Shown one piece after another: positions 41,950 to 53,746 of a stretch of DNA of 64,000 bases. The number at the start of each line of letters is the position of its first letter. Position 1 is the stretch's first letter. Below the pieces are notes generated by a model. That model had not been told where the DNA came from. It made no database searches and saw nothing but the letters and a program-made list of their open reading frames with translations. A program made the position numbers and the translations under genes. The DNA comes from Aspidiotus rigidus (taxonomy: Eukaryota > Arthropoda > Insecta > Hemiptera > Diaspididae): the NCBI GenBank assembly GCA_035079385.1, contig JAVHKY010000015.1:4526001-4590000 (forward strand), read 5' to 3'.

Positions 41950-42965
41950 CAAACCAGAAACAATCAAAGAGGTTTTCAAGTTTCTGAAGACGAAGGCCCA
42001 TACTGAGTCACCCATGAGAAGATTTGGTTCAACAACGAATGCAAAGGCGAGCCATTATCCCAAGGCAGACGACTATCACGCTACCAAGAAGCAGTGAAGC
42101 AGTGAAAGGCACTAAGATGCGAGCCGAAAGATTAGGAGTAAGGAAAGAAATAAGCAAACTGTACAAAAAGATCACCACGCTGTGCTGATTTACTAAACAA
42201 TATTTCTATCGAAACAACTTCCTAGACCACCGCGAATTTGAAGACCAAGTAGAAGCCCAAACAAAACAGATCAAGAAGAAATTGTCGAACTGACCTGAAA
42301 CAAAGGAGAAAGAAGAGACAGCGACACCAGCGTCTTTTCCACGGAAGAAGAAAAACAGCTAGAAAAAAGCATCAATTACAACCAGCAAGAGAAATTCACA
42401 CAGGGTAATGTCAAAAATAGGCCCAGTAATGCAAGCCATAGAATATGACCTGAGATCAGAAGCTTAAATCAGACTTGGAAAGTACTGTTGGACATCAAGG
42501 AGAATGAGCGCTGAACCAATAACAGAACGCAAGTATGCAGAGAAAGGTCATTGAACTTCATTTAATATTGGTGCTATTTGCACTAATTCTTCATATGTCC
42601 TGGGTCGGAAGTTCAGTCCAACCACCCACTTTTCGCCTGCAATTAGTGCAAATCACAATCAAGAAGGTGAAAGGATCTGGGCATCTGGTTTAACTCAAAG
42701 GTAAGCTTTAGGCAACATTTCCTCGAGGCAGCGTAAAAGGCGACCTTAGCCGCCTGATGACAAACCTAGGAGGGCCGAGGGAAACAAGGAGAAAAATAAT
42801 GACGCGGGTCCTCTTATATGGCGATGGGTCGAATCCATGAAGATGACGTACAGAAGGGAGGAGATGGAAAAGATCCAACGAAAATTTGCGCTTTATCTTT
42901 TGCGCACCAGCAGAAAATTCTATTCTCCTTCTGAAGTTCGTTTGTATGATATTTTTTGTCGGTAA
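41950..42965 (+). mobile_element. R1-like LINE relic, heavily decayed
   Basis: Fragments in shifting frames: a linker-like FKFLKTKAHTES and charged KEISKLYKKITT region, later KDLGIWFNSKVSFRQHFLEA (about 42673-42735), then RLMTNLGGPRETRRKI and VLLYG, then MEKIQRKFAL. These are RT thumb-region signatures of R1-type non-LTR elements. Many stops and frameshifts; no full RT core. Confidence 0.7.
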
Positions 42966-43730
42966 TATTGTTGAGACCGGATGAAGACCTTGGTTTAGTT
43001 CATACTCGAGGAGTTTTAGTGTATAAACTGAGGTACCGAGAAAATAATAGTGCTCAGGGTCAAAAACACCTCTCGAAAAATGACAATTTTGAAATCAACT
43101 GTTGAATAGGAATGAAAGATTGCTCAAGTGTTTTTTTTTTTTTTTGTAAATGAATGATATTAATACGAAACGGTATCGGTCTAACGTTTCAACTCGGTCA
43201 AGTAAGTTGAGTGGAAGTCGAATAAGTTACGAATTTTCTTTACAAGGTCAAGTATATTAGATAGCAGCGCGCATACTGTGACTACAATTTGAAGTATACA
43301 AAAATCTTTTTTTTCTTCTTCTTTTCGTTATTTAGTCGCTATTCATTTTATAAAAATGAAAACGCTTCTGATGTGCGTTTTTCTGTAGTGCATGAACGGC
43401 ATAATTATGGGTCGAGTAAATTGTTACGATCAACAAAATCCTTTAGAAGGATAAACGTTCTCTTAATATTTCAATTACTTTTGCTCGAAGGCGGGCTTTG
43501 GAAGTATGATGATCCACTCTTATCGGAAAAATTGCTGAAGCCGATGTCAAAAAATCTTGTACATCATACGATACTTTTGCTCCCTCTGTCGCCCCGTCTT
43601 CTGGTAACGATCTAGACCTTATTCTTCTCGATTTAATTTGTACTTTCAAAGTTCGAAAATGTCTGCTAACAATAAATCGAAATTCAAAAGTCGAAACTTG
43701 AGTTGGTGGTGGGACCGTCATAGTGAATCG
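42966..43730. other. Upstream region, no gene recognised
   Basis: AT-rich, with a T run at about 43131-43145. No conserved coding signal seen. Confidence 0.5.
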
Positions 43731-43739
43731 AATTACGGG

Positions 43740-43850
43740 AAGGGAAGGATTAAAGAACGACTAACTTCTGCTCCTTTCCAGTGGCGTTTGAACTCGGAAC
43801 CGGTCGCCAAAACCATTCTGCTACTAAGGTGTGCGGAAATTTGAGATACC
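43740..43850 (-). mobile_element. tRNA-derived SINE fragment (copy 1, minus strand)
   Basis: On the minus strand a TAGCAGAATGGTTTTGG A-box-like segment is followed by GAGTTCAAACGCCACTGG (B-box-like) and AAAGGAGCAGAAGT. The same order occurs on the plus strand at 43930-44045. Confidence 0.55.
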
Positions 43851-43929
43851 CGAGTTCCTAATTTAGTTGACGGCTTCCGAGTGCTTTTGCAACAGTCTCA
43901 CAGTAAAGAGCGAAAATGCTCGTTTTTTG

Positions 43930-44045
43930 CCCACAATGAAGGAATAGTTTGGGTACCGCCTCGTTCGCCAGAGATCCCAGGTTCGAACCCCACTGTAAAG
44001 GAGCAGAAAGTGTGATTGTTTCATTATCCTCTTCCACATGTGCTT
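43930..44045 (+). mobile_element. tRNA-derived SINE fragment (copy 2, plus strand)
   Basis: Contains GGTTCGAACCCCACTGTAAA, a clear B box, then GGAGCAGAAAGT shared with copy 1. The two copies face away from each other across 80 bp and make an inverted pair. Confidence 0.6.
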
Positions 44046-44049
44046 AGGA

Positions 44050-46600
44050 GTTCAAATTCATCTCATTTCTGAATCATACCCATGTACGAATTTCTGCTTG
44101 TAATGCTTCTTCCAATATGACCCTTGCCCTCCCCCACCAATATCGAAGGAAACCAAAAAAAGTAAACGAAGTTCTTGGCGAGATGCAACAACATTGTGGC
44201 GTGCAATTTTTCGAAAGCCACCATTATGTCAACTTTTTAGCGGGCCATCAGCGAAGGTCGACAACCGCGACACGTGTCCTCTCGATTAGAGTTGTTGAGT
44301 GTTCCCTCACTCTCTTTCACTGGTTTCGCGGATGAATTCATTCTGACGGTATCGATCAGGTGCCAGTTTTGTTGGTTTTCGCATTTGAATCGAATTCGTT
44401 TCTTGCAGTCGACGGATAATATTGTGCATTACTGCTGCAGAAGTCTTTGTGCCCGAGTAACAATCACGTCTGTGCGCCCGTCGAAGCTCTCTTCGCCGAA
44501 TAATGCGGAGTGACGAATACAAAATTCGTCGATTCGATTTCTCCTGCACCATTCAGAGATTCGTAGTCGGATTGCACGGATCATGAACGCTTTCCATTAG
44601 CCACGTCCGTGCTGTGAATGGTTGCAGTTGTTGTTCAGTCTCGCAGACGCACTTTTCAAAACCTTATACGAAATATTACAATATAAACTCGTTTTGTTTC
44701 ATCATGCGATTGTAATAATTCAATGAAACGGAGCGAAAGAAGTCAGGCAACGAGATCGTCCGAGAGATTTATCTGTACACTGTTTTGTACATCATCGTCG
44801 GTATTCGATAGTATAGTTTAATGTTTTGAAGGGCACGTCAAAATGAAGGCGTAATGTGGTCTGAGGTTTCTTTCTAGCTGTTTTCTTCCCAATATGTACC
44901 AACATTCAGGCGCTATTCACGCGACTGTGCCTCTCCTTAAATTCCGTCACTATCCCGAAAAGACGTGCGATAATTACTGACTATTGCCCTCACGCGAATT
45001 CGTTTCATTTGCATATAATATTCGGTTTATTTACGTTTCTTTTTTTTATTATTTTTCTTCATGTACAAATATATTACCTACGTACGAATTTTCATCGAAT
45101 TGCGATTCATATGTACGATTGAACGTGTGGGTGTGTTACATGAATTTCAAGTGCGTAGAAACGATTTTGTTGTCGAGAAAATAAAAACTAAAGTGGTAGC
45201 AATAAAAATTAACTGCGAATAAGAAGTCCCTAACGTTCAATGAAAATTGATTCCAGGAACTTCGCCGTATCTGAATTATATTTTTCGTTCTGTGAATGAC
45301 TGATTACCAATGTGGAACTCGTCTCGAGCGAATATTTCGATTTTCGTAGTATAAATATAGGAGATGGAACGTCTTTTCAGACAGACGCGAAAATAATTCG
45401 TACTTATTACTAAAATTTTATGGAATGAAGTGATAAAGGATGTGTCCTCTTACTACATCTCTCTCGTGGTTTGTATGGCTGGATGCTCTTAAGTTTCTCA
45501 ACTATATTATTATCGGAAATTTCCGAAGCTCTCGTTTCCTTCTCATGCATACAGGCGGATATTCGATATCTGCCCATAGCACAGCTATAGTCCTCCCCTC
45601 CCTCGTGATATCTGGTTCATTGGAATTTTCCTAAGCTTATACGTGTAGCTCGAAGGTCGAAATTCTTTCAACTACTGGAAATTTCCCTTCTGGCGGAACT
45701 TTCAATCATATTTTTACGTCTTCATTACTGAGGAGAGTTTGAGGGGTAGTGATCTTCCTTCTTAGGCTAGTAGGACGCCCTAGACCCCCTCCTCCTATTG
45801 GCCTAACACACGCTAGGACGTAGAAACAGTTTTAGCGTTGTTTAAATTTTCATTGTATTGGATTAACTTATAATCGATTGTATCGTATCTGAAGCCACCC
45901 ATCCTCCATTATGGACTGGGTGCGGATGCAATAACACCGGCAATGACCCTTTTGGGTATAAAATATCCTTGTCTCGGCAATCGCTATGTTTCAGTGCCCC
46001 CGGGCATGCAAACCTTCACACACATATCAGACGCAATTTAAAACTAAGGTGCTTTCGTAGTCTCTTTTTCATTCTTCATATCCCTTTGGTTTATCTTCTT
46101 TTTGCGGAGTGTCGTCTGAGTACGTACTGAGTAGGCTATAGCGAGTCTTCGTATTTGACCATTCCATTCTGTATCCCATCTTCTTCTTCGTAACTATGGC
46201 TGCAAATGCAAATACCAGGTTCTATTCGTCTTCGGAATTTTAACACGGTGACAGCAAGCAATCATCGACGTCAATTTCTTGAAGAGACCGACTAAGCTTG
46301 TCCCGCTCATGCCTCCAGGCCGCACACTCAAATGAGGTGCGCAGTGGTTCGTCATCTCCGCCCTCCATCTCAATGCGAATACGTTACCTGCTCAGCTTTC
46401 CTTAACTTTTCATGAAAGTACTTGTTAAGTAGCCTGAGCCACTCAACACTTACGTCAAGTGGAAGTTTGGTTGATCATACACTCATCAAGGTCGCTTATT
46501 GACATACGGGTCGTTCACTTCCCTGATTTACAGTGAGCTATTCTCGCTCTCTATTTCTCAAGTAAGAAACGCCTTGCCTCTTGTTTGGTCCGTGAGGCCT
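44050..46600. other. Upstream region with a CpG-rich patch, no gene recognised
   Basis: From about 44220 to 44640 CpG dinucleotides are frequent (36 by my count in about 415 bp). This could mark a promoter or an unrecognised non-coding exon of Hectd1. The rest is AT-rich. No conserved exon identified. Confidence 0.35.
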
Positions 46601-46619
46601 CTTGATCATTCCCTGTCCT

Positions 46620-48250
46620 CTTCTTTGCTTTGAACGCCACCACTCTCCTCAGCAAGGACCAAGATTGGTGAAACACGTGCTAATGCGCCAAGAGCCTTCG
46701 TCGAGACCGTACGAAATCTTGTTTCAAAAACAAGGAATCACGAAATCACTTCAAGAAAACCACCGACAGAACGAAAATCTAGGGCTTGATAGAACGAGAA
46801 TTTTGAAACGGGAAGCTGAAATTCTAGTTTCTTCAGTATGACAACGAGGAGAGGGGGAAACATGGCATTCACTTCAACAACTTTCTATTCATTTATACCT
46901 AAAACCGTTTTCCTTTAATGCGCCGTAGGGGTAGAAAGATGGATTTGGAGACCGTCCAAGAGCAATTCATTCGAGTCTAGAGAACATGGTGGGAAATTTG
47001 TCTCAAAAAAGAGGAATCACGACAAAGGATCATAAAATTACTTCAAGAAAGTTTTTATCGAGCGAACCACCGACAGTACGAAGATCTCGGACATGAGAGA
47101 GTGAGAATTTTGACACAAGAAGCTGAAATGCTGGTTTCTTCAGTACGACTAGAAGGAAATGGGGAGTCAGGGAATTCAATCCAACAACTTTTCATTTATT
47201 CATACTAGGAAAACGTTTTCCTTAGAAGCACAGGGGTGGAGGAGGAGGAGGATATGGGTGACGGAATAAGAGTGCAACTTGCCTCCCAGATGAAAAGTGG
47301 TAGGGCAATGCCCACCCCCACAAAATAATTGAAAAAATGAAAAGATGCTCGATTTAGCAATAAAATTGGAAATCAAAGAATTTTTTTTGCATTTAGAGCC
47401 CCTCCAAGAGCAATTCATTCGAATCTGGAAAACATGCTGGAAAATCTGTTTCGAAAACGGGAAATCACGACCGATCCTGAAATTACTCTAGGGCAGTTTT
47501 TTTCAGGCGAATCGCCGACAGAACGAAGATCATGGAGAATTTTGACACAGGAAGCTGAAAGTCTGGTTTCTCCAGCAAGACTAGAAGGGAAAAGGGTGAT
47601 CAAGGCATTCAATTCAACCACTTTTCATTTATTCATACTTGAAATGTGTGGAGGGGGATGGAATAGGAGCCCCGAGTCTAGAGAACATAGCGGTAAATCT
47701 GTTTCAAAAACGAGGAATCACGATGAGGGATCATGAAATTACTTTCGGGAACTTTTTCTTTAGGTAAATCACCGACAGAGCGAAGATCATGGGCTCGACA
47801 GAGCGACAATTTAGACGCAGGAAGCTGAAATTCTGGTATTTTCAGTAGGACTAGATGGTGAAGAGGAATCAAGGTATTCAATTCAACAACTTACGATTCA
47901 TTCATACCTAAAAACGCTTTCCTCGGTTGCACCACAAGGCTAGAGAGGGATGGAGCAATTCACTCCACTCTAGAAGACATGGTGGAAAATCTGTCTCAAA
48001 AACGAGGAGTCAGGATGAAAGAGCGTGAAAGTTTTCTTTGGGCGAACCACCGACAGAACGAAAATCTTGGACTTGATAGTGTGAGAATTTTGACACAAGA
48101 GGATGACATTCTGGGTTCTTCAGTAAGACTAGAAGGAGAAGGGGGATCAAAGCATACTAAGAAAAAGTTTTCCTTGGTCGCAGCACAGGTAAGGAGTGAA
48201 AGCCCCTCCAAGAGCAATTCACCCGAGACTAGAGCTTTCCATTCCAAGGT
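46620..48250 (+). repeat. About 260-310-bp tandem repeat, five copies
   Basis: ACCGACAGAACGAAGATC and variants recur at about 46763, 47070, 47515, 47772 and 48050. Each unit also has GAATTTTGACACAGGAAGCT, TTCTTCAGTAGGACTAGAAG and CAATTCATTCGAGTCTAGAG. The second interval is longer (445 bp) because of extra sequence at about 47220-47400. Confidence 0.85.
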
Positions 48251-50750
48251 GGAATCAGGCATACAATTCGCCTTCACTGCAATTTTTCATTTGGTCACAG
48301 GTCGCAGTATCCTCCACTAGATACGATTTAGTAAATTATACAACTTACCCAACCTTCCCATCTAGAATGGACGAAACCGATTTAAAATCGCGTCGGGTGA
48401 CTGACTTCGGAGGTCTCATTGAAGTATTCAAATTAATACCAGAGTCGACTCGAGCAATCTTACAACGACAAAGTTTCACCTGTTGTTTTGTAAGATACAT
48501 CCTATCGGCCGGCCATTCTCGCCTAAAGAATTTAATTACCATCGACTGCGTTGTTGCATTTATCACAATTCACGACCTACGAATGGGAACCTTCAACTTC
48601 TGCTTATTAATGTACGCAGCATTATGCGCGACTCGCCTCCTATATAATGATATTCGGAATTTAACGCGTACTAATTTCTAAGCGGGCGACGTAAACCCAT
48701 GGTATCGTAAACGTATATACAGCTTAAACGTTTTTCACGAATAATCTCTTAATAATTTGGCGAATACGAAACACCGTGCCAAGAGAATATACGTTTCAGC
48801 CGCGAACTCGCACCCAATCTCAAAATATTATCCCCGATTTCGCCGCAGTAGACAAGACGACATACCAAAAAATAAAGCTCTATTCTGACTTCGGAATGCT
48901 TTGACGACAAGCGAATACGAGAGGAGGAAAAAAAAAACAATAAAGAGGTAAATGCACCGACTATTTTTTTTTTCACAGATCTGCGGACAAAATGCGAATA
49001 CCCTTTGCTCCACGGGAGGAAAAAAAAAGGGAAAATATTTGCTCGTGTTCGAAAACATGTGCCTCGCGTAATCGCATCTTCTCGCGGTCATCGTCGTAAC
49101 AACAACCGCACTTATGGCAAGAACTGCGCAAAAGAGTTTGTTTCCTTTTTTTTTTCTTTCTTTGGTTCCTCTGTCGTTTTTAGATTCGCATTCCTTTTAT
49201 CAGCATTCGAGCATCACATTCACGAGTCAGCCCAAGGGGGGTTTATAACTTCACAAGGCCATATCGGGTACAATTTAATGGAACGAGACGTCATTCGTGG
49301 AGGCGTTACAGGGGATTTTATGACGATGTTCTCAACAAAACTTTCTCCAACGGGTACAGCTTTCTGAAATCACACTCACCACGAAGGGACGCACGCATTG
49401 GTACTTCTCATTTCTAATCTCATGAGAAATTTTCATACTGCAACCGTTTAAAAAAATTATGCCATTCGTTCTAATCTAGATACGTGCTTCTTTCATTTTG
49501 GCCATACAATACTACTCTCGCATACAAGCGACGTGACACGAAAAAAGGATTTAACGACAAAGAAGAAATTAATTTCAATTTCCCAAAATGGAAAACAGAA
49601 ATTAGTTGACCTCAATTGACCTAAATCGAATAGATTTTCTTGCTTGCTTTGCTCTCGTTGCGTAAAACAATATTTTACAACTGATTGTGAAGGAATACCC
49701 AACAGTTTAGTAAACGAAACTAGAGATTTGATTGGAGTTGGGATTTATCGATGAAATTCCTTCAAACTTCGCGTAGATTACGTCATCGAGACTCCGCTAT
49801 AAGCAAGTAGGCCTCTCAAGTCTCGAAACTCTGCGTAGACTACCTTATTCTTTGCACTCGGTCTGTTAAATTATTCTATAAAATCTAGACAGAAGTTGGC
49901 GCACAGACTCTTTAAATTAGATTCCGAAGTTTTATTTCTAATTTACGCCACCAACACATCAGAATTCAGATCTACAAAAAAGATTCAATTTTCAAGGCCA
50001 AATTAAACATTCAACAAAACGGTACCACAGTACTGAATTGAAATTCAAGAACGATATCACGATGATAGACAACAAGTATACGTGAGAGATAAGATTAGTC
50101 CATTGTTTCGTCATGTCTTTCGCCCAATTTGATCTGAATCAAAGACCTACGTGAGATTCTTGCATAAATCGTTTCACATTGTAATCAAGCAATTCCTAGT
50201 ATATTTTTTATGATGTGGTATATTTGCTAAATTTATGACCAAATTAATGACTCCAGAGTTCTTTATAATTTGAAAGAAAATTCACCAACTATCAAGAGTT
50301 CCACTTTTGGCTGTTTTGAAAATGTACCAAACTTTCGCTCTCGGAGAAGCATTTTTTTTCTATCTTTTTCATTCTCATTATGTTTTTGGTTATTTATTTT
50401 TCAACTCGGGATTATTTTTCCAAGAAATATTTTCAGAAGGCTCAGTGGTAAGATCACGAGAATGCGTGCTTCGAACTTCAGAGCAAAGATATGGAGAATT
50501 TTGGTTTCAAGACGTAGAGGAGTTGAGGATGTGGAGAAATTCTACAGACTTCAAAAACTATCAAAGTTCAAGCGGTCTTCTAGGAACGATAAAACCTGCA
50601 TAGAATAATTTCGAAGAACGGCAAAACCTGAAGAGGTGAGAGAGCTTTCTTAAATTAACTTTCTTCGTTTTCCACGAATCTATTCTTCACCAGCATCCAA
50701 GCCCAGGTAGAAGGAGTAAATCGTCTTGATCTTAAAGAAAGACTTTTCGT
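48251..50750. other. No confident gene
   Basis: Contains several open frames without recognised family. The most protein-like starts at 48367 (MDETDLKSRRVTDFGGLIEV, about 104 codons to 48681), with hydrophobic stretches near its end. I cannot support a function. Confidence 0.35.
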
Positions 50751-50754
50751 GGTA

Positions 50755-51350
50755 ATAGGATACAAACTCGCGCGGGTTCTTTAACGGAGTTAAACGAGGA
50801 GATGCGAGGAACCTGTTTTATGGGGCACTTGGGATCTGAAAAATGTATGCAGGACAATGGACATCATCAGATTGTAACGTCACAAGCCTGACCAATGACG
50901 TCATCGAATTGTAGCGTCACAGGCTTGATCTTTGGAACTATCATTATGGGAGGGGGAGGGTGACCTGGAAAAAAAATCACAAATTCTTGAACCGAGTGAA
51001 CGAAGGATGGTCACCTGTTTATGGGGCACGTGGGATCTAAAAAATGTTGATGTATCAGATCTGTGACGTCACAGACCCGGACTTTGAGCCTATAAATAAT
51101 AGGAGGGGGACTCGGGAAAACTCACGGGTTCTTTAAAGGAGTTAAACGAGGGGCGAAGAGTGGCAGGAACCTGTTTTATGGGGCACGTGGGATTTAAAAA
51201 ATGTAGATTGCGACGTCACAACTCTGGCCTATAACGTCACAAGGCTCACCTATGATGTCATCCAAGCCATATACAATAGGAGGGGGACTTGAAAAATTTT
51301 CGAGCTCCAAGCTTTGCCGGACGGCGGACTTTTTTTTCCGAACCCCCCTG
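50755..51350 (+). repeat. Tandem repeat of 200-300 bp, three copies, TGACGTCA-containing
   Basis: CCTGTTTTATGGGGCACNTG and TTCTTTAANGGAGTTAAACG recur at about 50780-50840, 51010-51035 (partial) and 51125-51190. Each copy contains one or two (T)GACGTCA-type palindromes. The last copy (51120-51350) is the inverse relative of 19540-20075. Confidence 0.75.
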
Positions 51351-53450
51351 ATAAAACAGGCTCCTTGTTAAAAGAGTGTCGAACATTGAAGAATTTAAAA
51401 AATAAATGAAGTTCAAAAAATTTTGAGCTCCAAGTATCACACAAATGAGATGAAACCTCAAGAGTGTTACAACTATTGTCTAGGATTGTTTTTTTCGGTT
51501 TTCTCTAGGTTTTGCAAAATAAGTTTTGCAGCCAACTTTCGCAAAATTCGAGGAGGGAGGAAGGGATATCGTGATTTCCACAAGTAAACAAATTTTTCAA
51601 CCATTCCCCGTAATCCATTGAATAAGGGGTGGATCGAAAAGGGTAGCTCTTCCTCGAAAGAAAACGTGGAACATTATTCAAAAAGAAAAAGACGGTTAAA
51701 AACAGTTAGGAACATTGGGTTACACACACTCTTCTGCACGATGAAAATCGAATCTTCTGATTCCGTCCCTGAATGTGAGTACTCTGTGAGAGTGAGCCAA
51801 GGACAAGAACTTCGAAGTATTGTCCGTACTCAAGCTACGTTTCAAATTCTTATCCATGTTAGAATTTCCCTGAGCAGTGAAACGAGCAGGGGGTCCGTTG
51901 AAAATTCGCGTCTCGTTGTTTTGGGTTCTTTTTTTTCATGCTTGACCTTCACCTACTTTATGAACTTACAGAGATTCCTGCCCTTGAACCCTTCATATGA
52001 TACTCGAGGAGGGGTGATCTCCAGTCACCCTATCGAACCCAATGGCCTCGACAATTTTGTTCTTATTGGGGAGAAGCTACAAATTAAGAGGCACTTTCGA
52101 TTTATTCATACGAATGAGTACTAAGACTATAACGACCTGGACTTACTCCAGGAACTTCGAAAAATTTGGTTTCTCAAGATACATACGTACATGCAGAAAG
52201 GACTTATGCTACCATGCAGCACATAGGATGAGTTAAGGTCAAGAACAAGACTTGGACTAAACATAAGTGACTCAGGCTACGATACAGTGCTTCCAGACAG
52301 GATTCTTGAAAGTCCGTCTTCCAGCAAATTTCGTGCGGATTACGGAGTCACTTCCTACAGATTCTGGGATCATCTGTTTATAAACATTGAACATGAAATA
52401 CACAATCCATGAAAATATTAAAATTTTTTTTTCGTATAAAAAGAGAGGGAGAGAGCGAGAGATTCAAAGTTTTGGCCTCTCAACAGCCATTCTTATAAAA
52501 GGACGCGATGGCTTCTCAGAGAGAAAATATTGTCAAAAAATTTGCAAGAATAACGACTGAAGAAAAAGTTTGCGTTACTGATTGAAGTAAAATATTCTCC
52601 GACGTTTTGAAAAATTTCTTCAAACAAACTAAAATTTGTGCAAGTATATTATGAATGAAACTCTGAAAAGTAGCCTCTGTAAATCGAGTTTTTTGTAAGT
52701 ACGAGTAGAGCTACAGATAAATCGAACGAAAGTAACACGGTCCCAAGAAATTCAAACTATGGCGGCTTTACTATATCACGAAAAGGGGGATTAGGAAACA
52801 TTTCACCGTGATAGCTTAAATCAGTATGATAAGAAAAACGACTGGGAAACTTTTCGAATTTCGTGCGGCTTTATGTAAATAGTGGAACTATAGGAAAAAT
52901 TTTGCCGATAAGCTAAATAAAAGACATTCAAAAAAATCAATACGTCATGGGAATAATGCGACATGTAAAATTTTCAACGTTCAAACAATATGCGCAGTAG
53001 TAGTCGTACTTGGAACATCGATCCTCATCGCTCATTGAAGTCGGTCAAAATCGAAATTCAAAAAACTTTCCAGCAAACAGGTTTCTCGTTGGCCTCAAAT
53101 TACGCATTCCATTAAGTAGTCCCAGAAAATTGGACCAAATAATGAAATGTGTAAGAAATGCAACTCGAACAATATGGAAACGTATGATGAGGGGCTGAAG
53201 ACGCTAATTCTTCGTTCTCTCAAGTCAAACTTTCGTCTAAGAACAAAAAGGAATGCTTTGTGGCCTTCCCACGCCCACTTCTCTCATCTCGAGATTGTCC
53301 GCAGGCTTCAAAAAAGTTGGACGGTAAAATCGATAGATGGGAAAAAAGAAAAATGAAGTCTGACGTTCCATTCTATTCCAGTCTCCTTAGCTTGTCCGCG
53401 TGTCGTCACATCTAATTCAAGTCGTTTTCTGACAAATTTTAGCCCCTATA
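51351..53450. other. No confident gene
   Basis: An open frame of 168 codons (51618-52124) has no recognised domain, and its composition does not convince me. A (GA)-rich patch lies near 52441-52465. Confidence 0.4.
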
Positions 53451-53746
53451 CAGCGTAACCACAATTATTTTTCCGACCATGAATTTCTCAATTTTCATAA
53501 TTTTTCAATGGTTGAAGAGTCACCTGGATTACTATAGTAACTCCAACTGCATGACTTGACCGAATTTCCCTGACTTCTATCGATTTTCTTGAAACTTCTC
53601 GACTTTAACTGCATGACTTGAAGGAATTTCCCCGACTTCTATCGATTTTCTCAAAACTTCCCAACTTTTCCATGACTTTTCTCTGACCGAAAAAAGTCCC
53701 CAACTTCTCCCTGACTTCCAGTTTTTCCATACAAGTGGCTACGCTG
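53451..53746. mobile_element. hAT-like MITE, 296 bp
   Basis: Ends CAGCGTAACCAC (left) and GTGGCTACGCTG (right) are inverted repeats with one mismatch in 12. The interior has repeated CATGACTT and TTTCCNTGACTT words, typical of non-autonomous invertebrate hAT elements. Flanks share only TATA, so no clean 8-bp duplication is seen. Confidence 0.68.

Noticed and set aside
44220..44640. CpG island and promoter call
   Set aside because: CpG is not generally depleted in this sequence, so the enrichment is modest; no initiator or exon donor could be tied to it.
48196..48681. 161-codon open frame on the plus strand
   Set aside because: The first part overlaps the end of the tandem array, no domain is recognised, and no splice or start context supports it. 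Kept only as a note in the region entry.
51618..52124. 168-codon open frame
   Set aside because: Composition is irregular, with no recognised family; chance open frames of this size are expected here.
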